DNA of 64,000 nucleotides. Origin: Micromonospora haikouensis (lineage in GTDB: Bacteria; Actinomycetota; Actinomycetes; Mycobacteriales; Micromonosporaceae). Made by a program: the position numbers and the translations under genes. Positions 56,639-64,000 of this stretch are shown piece by piece. Each line of letters starts with the position of its first letter. Within the stretch, counting starts at the first letter, position 1. The stretch covers positions 144,653 to 208,652 of the forward strand of contig NZ_FMCW01000010.1 of assembly GCF_900091595.1 (NCBI RefSeq), in the 5' to 3' direction. The notes beneath the pieces are model-generated. The model saw only the letters and a program-made list of their open reading frames with translations, was not told the DNA's origin and made no database searches.

Positions 56639-59272
56639 TCAGCAGGTCGGCAGGACGTTGATGTTGTCGCCGCCTTCGAGGTTGAGCCAGGCCCACGGGA
56701 TGTAGTTCTTCCCCTCGAACTCGACCCGGACCCACCAGCTGCTCTGCTTCTGGCCGTTGTAGATCCAGGAGTCGACGTTCTCGCCCTGCCGCTTGCAGTA
56801 CGCCTTCAACCGGGTGCCCGGTCTGGCCCAGCCGACCTGCTTGTCGTTGTCCTGCTGGGGAACGGAGAAGATCTCGTTGCCGTTGCGGCCGGCCACGTCC
56901 TTGTCGCAGTACGTCCGCTGGTCGCCGTCGGGACCGTTGTTGCACGTCGCGATCCCGTACAGCGGGTCGGTGCTCTGCGCCCGCTTCGCCGTGCCCTGCC
57001 CGGCGGCGTTGCTGGCCGTCACCGTCGCCGTGTACGCCGTGCCCGGCGTCAGGCCCGGCACGGTCGCGCTGGCGCAGTTGCGCGCGGTGACCGGCTTCTC
57101 GCCCGGGACGCTGACCGTGCAGCGGGCCTGCCCGCCGCCGGCGTCCACCGTGAAGTTCACCGTGACCGCCGTGGCCGTCGCCGACGAACCGGTGACCGTG
57201 ACCCGGGGCGGCGCCACCGTGCGGGCGGTGCCCGTCGCCGCCGCGCCCGGACCCGCCTCGTTGACCGCCTTCACCGTCACCGTGACGCTCTGCCCGTCGC
57301 CCAGGCCGTCCACGGTGGCCCGGGTGTCGGTCACCTCGCTGCTGCGGCCACCCGCGTCCACCAGGTACTTCGTCACCGGCCGGCCGTTGGCCGCCGCCGG
57401 CGACCACTGCACCGCCACGGTGCCCGGCCGGTTCGCCACCGTCGTCGCCCGCAGGTCGACCGGCTCGCCGGGCGCGGCGAACGGCACCACGCTGTTGCTC
57501 ACCGGCGACGCCGCCGACCCGGCGCCCCTGTCGTTGACCGAGACGACCGTGAACGCGTACTGCGTGCCGTAGTCCAGCTCGCCGGCCGGCACGACCAGCT
57601 CCGTCTTCGCCGACTCGCCGGCCGGGGCGTTGGCGCCCGCCGAGGTCGCCGTCACCGCGTACTTCGCGATGGTGTTGCCCTGGCCGTTCGCCGCCGGCCA
57701 CTTCACCAGGACCGTGCCGTCGGGCCGGGCCTCGGCCGTCACGCCCGACGGCGGATCCGGCACCGCCGCGGTCGGCGTCACCGGGTTGCTGGACCGCGCC
57801 GGGCCGTCACCCTTGGCGTTGACCGCGTGCACCGAGAACCGGTACGTCTCACCGTTGGTCAGGCCCGTGACCTCCACCGACCGCTGGTTGGCCCCCACCT
57901 CGCGGCGCTCGCCGGCACCCTCCACCACGTACCGGATGATCTCCGCACCGTTCGCGGCCGCCGGCCGCCAGCTCACCCGGGCCCGCGCGTTGCCGGCCGA
58001 CGCGGTGACGCTGCGCGGCGCGCTCGGCTTGCCCACCTTCGGCTTCTTCGGCGGTGGCGGCGGCGGGGGCACCGGCGGCGGGTCGCCGCCGAGCACGTCG
58101 TTGGCGTACTTGTTGACCTCGCGCACCTGGTGCTTGTCGTCGACGACCCGGGCGGTCGACGAGTCCGGCGCGTTGATGAACAGCCGGTTCTCCCGCACCT
58201 CCAGCTCCAGCGGGCCGGTGGCACCCTTGCCGCCGATCGTGTCGACGAGCTGGCCGGAAGCGTCGAAGGAGTAGACGGTGCCCGTCGACTCGTCGGCGCA
58301 ATAGAAGCGGTCCGCCCACGCCACGGCCGGGCTGAGCTTGTCGCCCCGCCCCGGCACGGTGAACTGTCGCTCCTCGCCGCCGGCACCGATCACGTGGACC
58401 TTCCGCTCGCCGGGGACGGTAACCGGCACCTTCGGCCCGCTCGTCCGCGCCGGCAGCGACCCCGGACCGGTGATCGTCAGCGGCGTGCGGAACACCTCGC
58501 CGCGCTGCACCCGCACCAACGCGCCGGCCGTGCGGTCGAGCACCGCCACCCCGTCGTCCAGCGTGGAGACCACCAGCTCATGGCTGGGCTCCGCGACGTC
58601 GTACGTCTCGATCCTCTTCGGCGAGATGCCGCTTCCCGGCGGCGCGGCGGAGCCCGGCTCGGACGGCAGCTTCGCCGCCGTGACCGCCGAGACGGTGCCC
58701 TCGGCCGGCACGGCGACCCACAGCCGGCCCTCGCCGTCGAACGCCCCGCCGGTGATGCCCGGCGGGTAGCGCACCGGCTCGCCCACCGGGGCCAGGGAAC
58801 GCGGGTCGAGCTGCCGGACGATGCCCTGCACGGCGTCCACCACGAACGCGGCATCGGAGTGCAGCGCCACGTTGACGCCCAGCCCGGGGGTGGTCCGGGT
58901 GGTGGCGGTGATCTGGAGGGTGGCCAGGTCCAGCGAGCTGACCTGCCCCGTGTTCAGGTCGCGCAGGACCAGCAGCCGGTCGGTCTGGACGACCTGCACC
59001 GGGTGTCGTCGGGAGTCGGGCACCTCCACCCGCGTGTCCACCCGCGCCGTCACGCCGTTGACCCGCGCCAGCTCGCTGCGCGCCGCGCTCCACAGCCAAC
59101 TGCTGGCGTCGTAGTTGGCCACCGCGTTGTCGGCGGCGCCCAACCCGAGGACGGTGAGCCCCATCGCGGCCAGCAGCGCGGACACCGTGCCGACGGTGAC
59201 GAGGCCACCGCGCCAGCGCCGCCGGCGGGACGCACCCGGTTCCGTGCTCACGGCGTCGTCGATGGTGGCCAC
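56639..59272 (-). CDS. Membrane-anchored FN3-repeat protein with beta-propeller-like domain
   Basis: 877 residues. A short basic tail (RRRRWRGG) precedes one membrane helix (about 23-44). A beta-propeller-like region with repeated short strands (TDRLLVLRDLNTGQVSSLDL, LDDGVAVLDRTAGALVRV) spans 60-390, then a Pro-rich hinge (VPPPPPPPKKPKVGKP) and fibronectin type III-like domains (PSAPRSVTASAGNARARVSWRPAAANG, repeated about three times). A C-terminal module has four Cys and Trp (CNNGPDGDQRTYCDKD). GTG 59272 has GGAGG nine bases upstream, better than the ATG pair at 59347/59350. It likely binds outside the cell. Confidence 0.85.
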   Translation of the reverse strand: MATIDDAVSTEPGASRRRRWRGGLVTVGTVSALLAAMGLTVLGLGAADNAVANYDASSWLWSAARSELARVNGVTARVDTRVEVPDSRRHPVQVVQTDRLLVLRDLNTGQVSSLDLATLQITATTRTTPGLGVNVALHSDAAFVVDAVQGIVRQLDPRSLAPVGEPVRYPPGITGGAFDGEGRLWVAVPAEGTVSAVTAAKLPSEPGSAAPPGSGISPKRIETYDVAEPSHELVVSTLDDGVAVLDRTAGALVRVQRGEVFRTPLTITGPGSLPARTSGPKVPVTVPGERKVHVIGAGGEERQFTVPGRGDKLSPAVAWADRFYCADESTGTVYSFDASGQLVDTIGGKGATGPLELEVRENRLFINAPDSSTARVVDDKHQVREVNKYANDVLGGDPPPVPPPPPPPKKPKVGKPSAPRSVTASAGNARARVSWRPAAANGAEIIRYVVEGAGERREVGANQRSVEVTGLTNGETYRFSVHAVNAKGDGPARSSNPVTPTAAVPDPPSGVTAEARPDGTVLVKWPAANGQGNTIAKYAVTATSAGANAPAGESAKTELVVPAGELDYGTQYAFTVVSVNDRGAGSAASPVSNSVVPFAAPGEPVDLRATTVANRPGTVAVQWSPAAANGRPVTKYLVDAGGRSSEVTDTRATVDGLGDGQSVTVTVKAVNEAGPGAAATGTARTVAPPRVTVTGSSATATAVTVNFTVDAGGGQARCTVSVPGEKPVTARNCASATVPGLTPGTAYTATVTASNAAGQGTAKRAQSTDPLYGIATCNNGPDGDQRTYCDKDVAGRNGNEIFSVPQQDNDKQVGWARPGTRLKAYCKRQGENVDSWIYNGQKQSSWWVRVEFEGKNYIPWAWLNLEGGDNINVLPTC

Positions 59273-59426
59273 AAGCGGCTGCCTCCCCGTGTCGTCGTGG
59301 CAGGTGACCGCCGTCCACTGGCGACCCTCCCGTGAGCCGGGTGCCATCATATGGCCACCCTGAGACAGGGGAAACCCGCACCGTCGGCCCCTGCGCACCC
59401 AGCGTGCATGCCAAGTGGACGGTCGA

Positions 59427-61613
59427 TCAGCGCGGCGTGGCGGTCCGCTCCCGCTGCGTGCACACCTGCCCGGACGTGGCGAACGCGTCGGTCGAGTACA
59501 CGGCGAGCACCGTGAAGCAGTAGTCCACCCGGGCGTTCAGCCCGTTCACCGTGTAGCTGGTCTGCCCCGGGTCCACCGTGGCCATCACCCCCAGCTTCTG
59601 CCCGGCCCGGCCGCCGGCCACCATGAACGGCACCGCGCCGGCCGACGGGTCCGTCCAGGTCAGGGTGATCGTGCTGCTGTCGTCGCGCAGCTTCAGGTCA
59701 CCCGGCGGCGGTCCGTCCACCGTCGGCCCGGCCGCCGCCGACGGCGGCGTCGCCTGCGTTGGCGGCGGCGCCCCGTCGCGGCCGAGCACCAGCACCGCGA
59801 CGCCGACCATGACCACGAGCACGACCAGGGCCACCACCACGGCCACGACGACCATCAGCCGGCCGCGCCCGGCCTGTTCCTCCTGGGGGTACGTCGTCTG
59901 CCACGCCTCGCGCGGGGAAGGGTAACCGTCGTCGGCTTCCCCGCCGCCCCGCTCGGGCCACGCCGGCCCGCCCTGCCCCGACTGCCCGTCCCACCCCTGT
60001 GCGACCGGCCCGTGCTCGACCGGCCTGTGCTCGACCGGTGCGTGCCCGTGGCCGACCGGTCCCGGCTCGACCGCTCCCTGACCGGGCCACGGCGGCTGGT
60101 GGGGTCGGGCCGCCGGGCGGCGGTCTGGTGCCGGTGGCGGCACGGGCACGTCCGGCTGCGCTGCCCCATGGCCCTGGCCGCGCGGCCCCGGCTGGTCCGT
60201 GCTCTCGTCGGGCGGGTGGCCCGCCCAGCCCGGTGCGGTGGGCTCAGCTCCGATCGGTTCGGTGGGCTCAGCGTCGTCCCGGGCGGTGGGCTCCGCGCCG
60301 ACCGGTTCGGCCGGCGACCGCGGCGGCGAGACCCCGCTCCAGGGCGGTGCGGTCATGCCCCACGGCGGCACGGGGGACCCGCTGACCGGGCTCCCACTGA
60401 TCGGGCTCCCACTGATCGGGGCGCCGCTGACCGGGCTCCCACTGACCGGAGTGTCGCCGGCCGGTCGGCCATCGTCCCGTGTGGCGCCCAACGGTGGGGC
60501 GCTGGCGGGTACGCCGCTCACGGGCCCGCCGCCCGGCGGAGCGCCCACGGAAGGGCCCGCCCCGATCGCCAGTGCCGGCGAGCTGTCGCCGCCCGGTCCG
60601 GTCGCCGCCCGGATGGCCTCCTGCCGGGCAGCCTCCTCCCGCAGCAGGGGGTCGATCTGCCGTACCTGGATGGTCGGCTCGTCCCAACCGCGCGTCGGAA
60701 CGGGCGGCGGCTGCGGCACCGGCCCGCCCTGCCCCCCGGGCCCCGGCCGTGGGGGAGCCGGGATCCGTGGTGCCGGCGGTGCCACCTGCGGAGCCCACGG
60801 CGAGACCGGCTGTTGCGGCGGCGCGTCGGTGCCGGAAGCGGGCTTCGTCGCAGCCGCCGGGGGCGCGGCCACCGGCGGCGCTGGCGGCACCCCCGGCACT
60901 GTCGCCGGGTGCGGCGGCTCCGACCCGTGCCGGGTGGTGGCGGGCGCGGCGGACTCCGGCGACCGGGACGGCGCCGGGATCCGGGGCGGAGGCGGTGGCG
61001 GCTGCCGTGGCGGGGCGGAAACCGGCAGCGGCGGCGGTGGCGGCTGACGCGGGAACGCCGGCGGCACCGGCGGTGTGGTCGGATAGCGTGGCGGGGGAGG
61101 AACGGGAGGAAGAGGCGGCGTCGTGCCCGCCCCCGCGCCCCCGAGGTAGTGCCGGGCCGCCTGCACCGCCGGGTGGTCCGCACCGAGCACGGCGGGACCG
61201 GCCTCGGCCACCCGCGAGTAGTGGCGGCGGGCCTCGTGCCGGTTGCCCAGCTCCTCGGCGACCGAGGCGAGGTCGAAGGAGAACGCGAGCATCAGCGGGT
61301 CCGCCGGATGCCACCGGCGTTCGCCGGCCGCGAGGGCCTCCTCCAGTACGCGTCGCGTGGCGGCCGGGTCGTCGGCCTCGCGATGCAGGCGGGCCAGCAG
61401 GTGGGCGGTGCCCAGGACCTCCGGATGGTCCTCGCCGAAGCTGGCCCTCAGCGGGTCGATCGCGTCGGCCAACAGCCGGCAGGCACCCGCGACGTCGCCG
61501 GCGGCGCGTAGCGCGAGCGCCCGGTGCTGGAGTGCGGCCAGGGGAGAGGGCTGTGACACGTCAGCCATGCTGCCCGGAGAGGGCGTCCCGACGCCACCCG
61601 CCGGGTCGGCCAT
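59427..61613 (-). CDS. TPR/proline-rich membrane protein with C-terminal FN3-like domain
   Basis: 728 residues. The N-terminal 130 residues are TPR-like helices (LAALQHRALALRAAGDVAGACRLL, TRRVLEEALAAGERRW). A very long Pro/Gly/Ala-rich region follows, including a stretch of five 5-residue repeats (SGSPV type). One membrane helix (LMVVVAVVVALVVLVVMVGVAVLVL) leads to a C-terminal FN3-like domain (TSYTVNGLNARVDYCFTVLAVYS). The TPR end would be cytoplasmic and the FN3 end outside. ATG 61613 is used; ATG 61568 is an alternative. It heads the minus-strand group with the FN3, MoxR, DUF58 and transglutaminase-fold genes. Confidence 0.78.
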   Translation of the reverse strand: MADPAGGVGTPSPGSMADVSQPSPLAALQHRALALRAAGDVAGACRLLADAIDPLRASFGEDHPEVLGTAHLLARLHREADDPAATRRVLEEALAAGERRWHPADPLMLAFSFDLASVAEELGNRHEARRHYSRVAEAGPAVLGADHPAVQAARHYLGGAGAGTTPPLPPVPPPPRYPTTPPVPPAFPRQPPPPPLPVSAPPRQPPPPPPRIPAPSRSPESAAPATTRHGSEPPHPATVPGVPPAPPVAAPPAAATKPASGTDAPPQQPVSPWAPQVAPPAPRIPAPPRPGPGGQGGPVPQPPPVPTRGWDEPTIQVRQIDPLLREEAARQEAIRAATGPGGDSSPALAIGAGPSVGAPPGGGPVSGVPASAPPLGATRDDGRPAGDTPVSGSPVSGAPISGSPISGSPVSGSPVPPWGMTAPPWSGVSPPRSPAEPVGAEPTARDDAEPTEPIGAEPTAPGWAGHPPDESTDQPGPRGQGHGAAQPDVPVPPPAPDRRPAARPHQPPWPGQGAVEPGPVGHGHAPVEHRPVEHGPVAQGWDGQSGQGGPAWPERGGGEADDGYPSPREAWQTTYPQEEQAGRGRLMVVVAVVVALVVLVVMVGVAVLVLGRDGAPPPTQATPPSAAAGPTVDGPPPGDLKLRDDSSTITLTWTDPSAGAVPFMVAGGRAGQKLGVMATVDPGQTSYTVNGLNARVDYCFTVLAVYSTDAFATSGQVCTQRERTATPR
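60003..60047. repeat. Three 15-bp tandem repeats in the proline-rich gene
   Basis: GACCGGCCCGTGCTC, GACCGGCCTGTGCTC and GACCGGTGCGTGCCC are consecutive 15-bp units encoding variants of the pentapeptide EHxPV. They keep the reading frame. Confidence 0.8.
60382..60456. repeat. Five 15-bp tandem repeats in the proline-rich gene
   Basis: Units of CTGACCGGGCTCCCA type start at 60382, 60397, 60412, 60427 and 60442 and encode SGSPV/SGSPI/SGAPI pentapeptides. Unit number may vary between strains without breaking the frame. Confidence 0.85.
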
Positions 61614-61794
61614 GATCGTTCCCAGGCGACCTCAAGGCCGGCCGTCGCCGCCTCTGAGCTGGGCGGACGTCGCGGCCACAGGGTGATGTGCATGATCCAC
61701 GTGCGCCGTGTAAAGTAAGCCCCCGTGCGGCCCACCGGGGCGGCCGGAGGGTGGCGAAGTCACCTCTGGTCGACACGGTAGGCTGGGCGAGCAG

Positions 61795-61878
61795 GTCCGG
61801 GTGGCGGAATGGCAGACGCGCTAGCTTGAGGTGCTAGTGCCCGTATAGGGCGTGGGGGTTCAAGTCCCCCCTCGGACA
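61795..61878 (+). tRNA. tRNA-Leu (anticodon GAG)
   Basis: 84 bases without encoded CCA. The acceptor stem pairs GTCCGGG (61795-61801) with CTCGGAC (61871-61877). The anticodon stem CTAGC/GCTAG encloses TTGAGGT with GAG at 61828-61830, reading CUC. A long variable arm (GCCC/GGGC) and the T arm GGGGGTTCAAGTCCCCC are clear. A -10-like TAGGCT at 61779-61784 lies just upstream. The 3' end borders a serine recombinase gene. Confidence 0.96.
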
Positions 61879-61900
61879 CGTTAACCCCCACGGGTTGTCT

Positions 61901-63379
61901 TCACGGTAGATGAAGCGTCTCGGTGGGGGTTTCTGCTGTCCTGCGCTGGTGCGGGATCGTGGGTAGTCGATGCGCGGTGGCCGCCTCGGAGATCTTTGTA
62001 ATGGTCAGTGTCCCGCCGATCGCGCAGGTGATGTGGAGCTTGTGTTCGAGTAGCGCGTCGGTGACCGTGTGGGGGTCGGCGGCCGGGATGCCGATCCATT
62101 CGGCGAGTTGTGTGATCGCTTTGGCTTCGTGGATGTATACGTTGCGCGGCCGGGGCGCGTCACCTGTTGAGGCGCTGCGGTGGCCGTGGCGGCAGCGGTA
62201 GGCGGCGTGCTTGTTGACCCAGTGGGCGTCGAGGATCCGTCCGCATTCCTGGCAGCGGATCAGCCCGGTGAGCAGGTAGCGCCCGCTTGAGCCGTCAGCC
62301 GGTGCGGGCAGGGCGTTGGCCTGTTGGGCGGCGACGAAGTCGTGCTCGCTGATCAGCGGCGGGTGCGCGATGTCCCGGGAAATCACCCACTGCTGCAGCA
62401 GGTTCCAGCGGCGTGCCTCCGACTGGCCGAGGAGATCATCGGCGGCGTCGAGCGGGCCGCGGTCGGTGTGCTGCCGGTTCCAGACCTGCCGGCCGGTGTA
62501 GCGAGGGTTGGCGAGGATTGCCGCCACCGTGCGTAGTGTCCATCCCGTGCCGCTGCGGTGCGGGTTGCGGCCGGGATCGACGCGGGACGGGCATGGGACA
62601 TGCCGGTCGTTGAGGTCGCGGGCGATCCCGGCGACGCTGCGGCCGGCGAGGCGCTGGGTGAACATCCACTGCACATGCGGTGCCGTGGACAGGTCGGGTT
62701 CCAGCCGGTGGGCCATGCGTCCCCATTTGGCGTGTGCCCGGTTCGGGTGCGGGCCCGCGTCTGCCAGCCGGTAGCCGTAGGGCGGCCAGCCACCGAGATG
62801 ACGGCCTTGCTCGACCACCTGGGCGCGCATCGCCGCCTTGGCCCGAAACCGGGAGCGTTGGACCTCTCGTTTCGAGTGCACGCCGAGCAGGGCCAGCAGC
62901 GACAGGTGGAACTCGTTGCTGGCGTCGACCGGTCCGTTGAGTTCGGGCAGCCACAGCTGCACGCTGTATAGGTTGAACAGCGGCGCGAGGTCGCGGAACT
63001 GGTTGCCGTAGAAGGCCCGCTCGAACTCGCCCACGACCACCGCATCGAACCCCCGGCCAGGGTCCGCGAGAGCTGCCAGCAATCGTGCGGCTTGCGGGCG
63101 ACGCGTCCAGGGCACCTGACGGGACTCGCCGACATCGAAGAACTCGGCGACGATTACGCCCCGGCCGTCGATCACGTCCTCGGCGAAGTCGCGTTGCCAC
63201 CGCGCCGACGACAACCGGTCCTGGAACTCCCGCGTCGACATCCGGCCGTAGAACGCGAACCGGACACCCAGCGGCTTTGATGTTGCCTGGTACCGCGTCC
63301 GAGGGCGGCCCCGCCGGGTCGGCTGCCGCATCCACCAGCCGAGCAGGTCAGGGCCGTCGAGTTCCGTCGTGTACTGCAT
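61901..63379 (-). CDS. Large serine recombinase (integrase-like)
   Basis: 492 residues. The resolvase domain has the catalytic Ser48 in FAFYGRMSTREFQDR with following Arg residues (SARWQRD). A recombinase domain (GGWPPYGYRL, GWTLRTVAAILANPRYTGRQVWN) and a zinc ribbon (CQECGRILDAHW...CRHGH) follow. Such enzymes move phages and integrative elements by att-site exchange. ATG 63379 has GGGAGG five bases upstream, better than 63394. Codon use is less GC-biased than its neighbours. The gene ends 22 bp from the tRNA-Leu 3' end, but no other element genes are visible. Confidence 0.9.
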   Translation of the reverse strand: MQYTTELDGPDLLGWWMRQPTRRGRPRTRYQATSKPLGVRFAFYGRMSTREFQDRLSSARWQRDFAEDVIDGRGVIVAEFFDVGESRQVPWTRRPQAARLLAALADPGRGFDAVVVGEFERAFYGNQFRDLAPLFNLYSVQLWLPELNGPVDASNEFHLSLLALLGVHSKREVQRSRFRAKAAMRAQVVEQGRHLGGWPPYGYRLADAGPHPNRAHAKWGRMAHRLEPDLSTAPHVQWMFTQRLAGRSVAGIARDLNDRHVPCPSRVDPGRNPHRSGTGWTLRTVAAILANPRYTGRQVWNRQHTDRGPLDAADDLLGQSEARRWNLLQQWVISRDIAHPPLISEHDFVAAQQANALPAPADGSSGRYLLTGLIRCQECGRILDAHWVNKHAAYRCRHGHRSASTGDAPRPRNVYIHEAKAITQLAEWIGIPAADPHTVTDALLEHKLHITCAIGGTLTITKISEAATAHRLPTIPHQRRTAETPTETLHLP

Positions 63380-63857
63380 CAGGACCTCCCACACCGAGGC
63401 CTACGGGCATCCCTCGATATGGATGGACAACGATGTGGTGGTTCGTTGGACTCGGCCACTCACCACACCCGTCGGCGCGGAGGAGGGGTCGAGGCTATTA
63501 CTCGCCTGGCGCGGTGCCATTGTCGGCCGTGTGTCGGTATCCCCGCCTGAACTTGGTGGAGTCCTCTCTCCACCGAAGTGGGGTAGATCACCGCATGGCC
63601 CACACCGGACGACCCTTCACCCGAGGTGTCCTCGCCGAAGTGTGAGACAGTGCGACCGGTCGGCTGTGGCGGTATGGCACGAGGCCCTCCAAGGCCAGCG
63701 GCGCCGACGGTGCCAAGAGGACCACCCGCCGCTCCTCCAGCCATTCCATAGCAAAGGTTTCCCGTACGGACTGCCGGGACACACCCGATCTTCGTCCGGA
63801 AGTGTGGTCGGCTGGGGTGATGTTCAGCGGTCAATGGATGTTCTAGCGTCTCGGCTC
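63380..63857. other. Non-coding or decayed stretch between recombinase and sbcD
   Basis: 478 bp with lower GC bias than the rest of the window and no convincing gene. Short frames (for example a 64-codon minus-strand frame ending at 63588) have no recognised family. A copy of the tRNA-Leu 3' end that would mark an att site is not seen. It may be the remainder of an integrated element. Confidence 0.4.
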
Positions 63858-64000
63858 GTGCGTTTTCTTCACACCTCGGACTGGCATCTGGGCCGTCAAC
63901 TGCACGGCATCAGCCTGCACGACGCGCATCAGGCGTTCATCGACCATCTCGTCGAGGTCGCTCGGAGCGAGCGGGTCGATGCGGTGCTCATCGCGGGTGA
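63858..64000 (+). CDS. sbcD: Exonuclease SbcD, N-terminal part (cut by window end)
   Basis: The first 47 codons read RFLHTSDWHLGRQLHGISLHDAH, the metallophosphoesterase start of SbcD/Mre11 with Asp and His metal ligands in SDWHLGR, then HQAFIDHLVEVARSERVDAVLIAG. SbcD with SbcC cuts DNA hairpins and protein-blocked ends. GTG 63858 matches the usual start; an in-frame ATG at 63834 would add eight residues. The gene continues past the window, and sbcC probably follows. Confidence 0.93.
   Translation, partial: MRFLHTSDWHLGRQLHGISLHDAHQAFIDHLVEVARSERVDAVLIAG

Noticed and set aside
60003..60456. CRISPR-like array
   Set aside because: The 15-bp units are adjacent without spacers and keep a coding frame.
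63588..63782. 64-codon minus-strand gene
   Set aside because: No family is recognised and there is no clear ribosome site; kept only as part of the unassigned interval.
61795..63857. tRNA-Leu 3' end as a proven attachment site
   Set aside because: No second copy of the tRNA 3' end is visible in the window, so the att site is not demonstrated.

Overview
The window is high-GC actinomycete DNA with dense, strongly GC-biased codon use, many GTG and TTG starts and many 4-base GTGA start/stop overlaps. The gene content fits a Micromonosporaceae chromosome, most likely Micromonospora. It includes a mycothiol-dependent enzyme family member, an F420-type LLM oxidoreductase, part of a conservon (CvnA/CvnB), an LpqY-SugABC trehalose importer, DUF3159, and a CBM2-GH48 cellulase with CebR-type operators. 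No database search was run; family calls are from recognised motifs.

Layout: 0-4.4 kb holds a MobA-like nucleotidyltransferase, a diverged inverted repeat, and two regulator/enzyme pairs with shared operators (VOC/WYL, MarR/epoxide hydrolase). 4.5-12.7 kb is a six-gene minus-strand operon: LacI regulator, lipoprotein binding protein, two permeases, a YicI-type alpha-xylosidase and a GH1 beta-glucosidase, most simply a xyloglucan-oligosaccharide utilisation operon. It has a visible promoter and a 13-bp-phased operator array. 12.7-22.6 kb holds a YdjM-like membrane protein, a Ser/Thr kinase, a glycogen-type glycosyltransferase, a debranching-type enzyme, a GH63/MGH1-like glucosidase and a HAD phosphatase. 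23-24.2 kb has two small genes, one RusA-like, and a decayed DsbA-family fragment. 24.4-28.7 kb is lpqY-sugA-sugB-sugC.

28.8-37.4 kb holds an AlkZ-like glycosylase, a PRC/DUF2382 protein, a HipA-like kinase overlapping a DUF3037 gene, a HAD phosphatase, WrbA, a fused TrpE/TrpG-type synthase preceded by a 19-residue leader peptide with tandem Trp codons and attenuator hairpins, and an FGGY sugar kinase. 37.5-40.6 kb is a two-gene partial conservon. 40.7-46.2 kb is a cellulose locus: a lipoprotein GH1 and a large GH48 cellobiohydrolase diverge across 0.9 kb carrying three CebR-like boxes and two orphan intrinsic terminators. 46.2-52 kb holds assorted membrane and redox genes. 52-61.6 kb is a minus-strand cluster: a TPR/proline-rich/FN3 protein, a second FN3 membrane protein, a MoxR ATPase, a DUF58 protein, and a transglutaminase-fold membrane protein that has lost its catalytic Cys and His.

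61.8-64 kb has tRNA-Leu(GAG), a large serine recombinase next to it in less biased DNA, a 0.48-kb stretch without a convincing gene, and the start of sbcD, cut by the window edge.

The main themes are import and breakdown of plant and storage glucans (xyloglucan, cellulose, glycogen, trehalose) and regulation readable directly from the DNA. The best second-look items are the trp attenuator on a PhzE-type fused synthase, the pseudo-transglutaminase/MoxR/FN3 cluster, the orphan terminators between the cellulase genes, and the HipA-DUF3037 pair.
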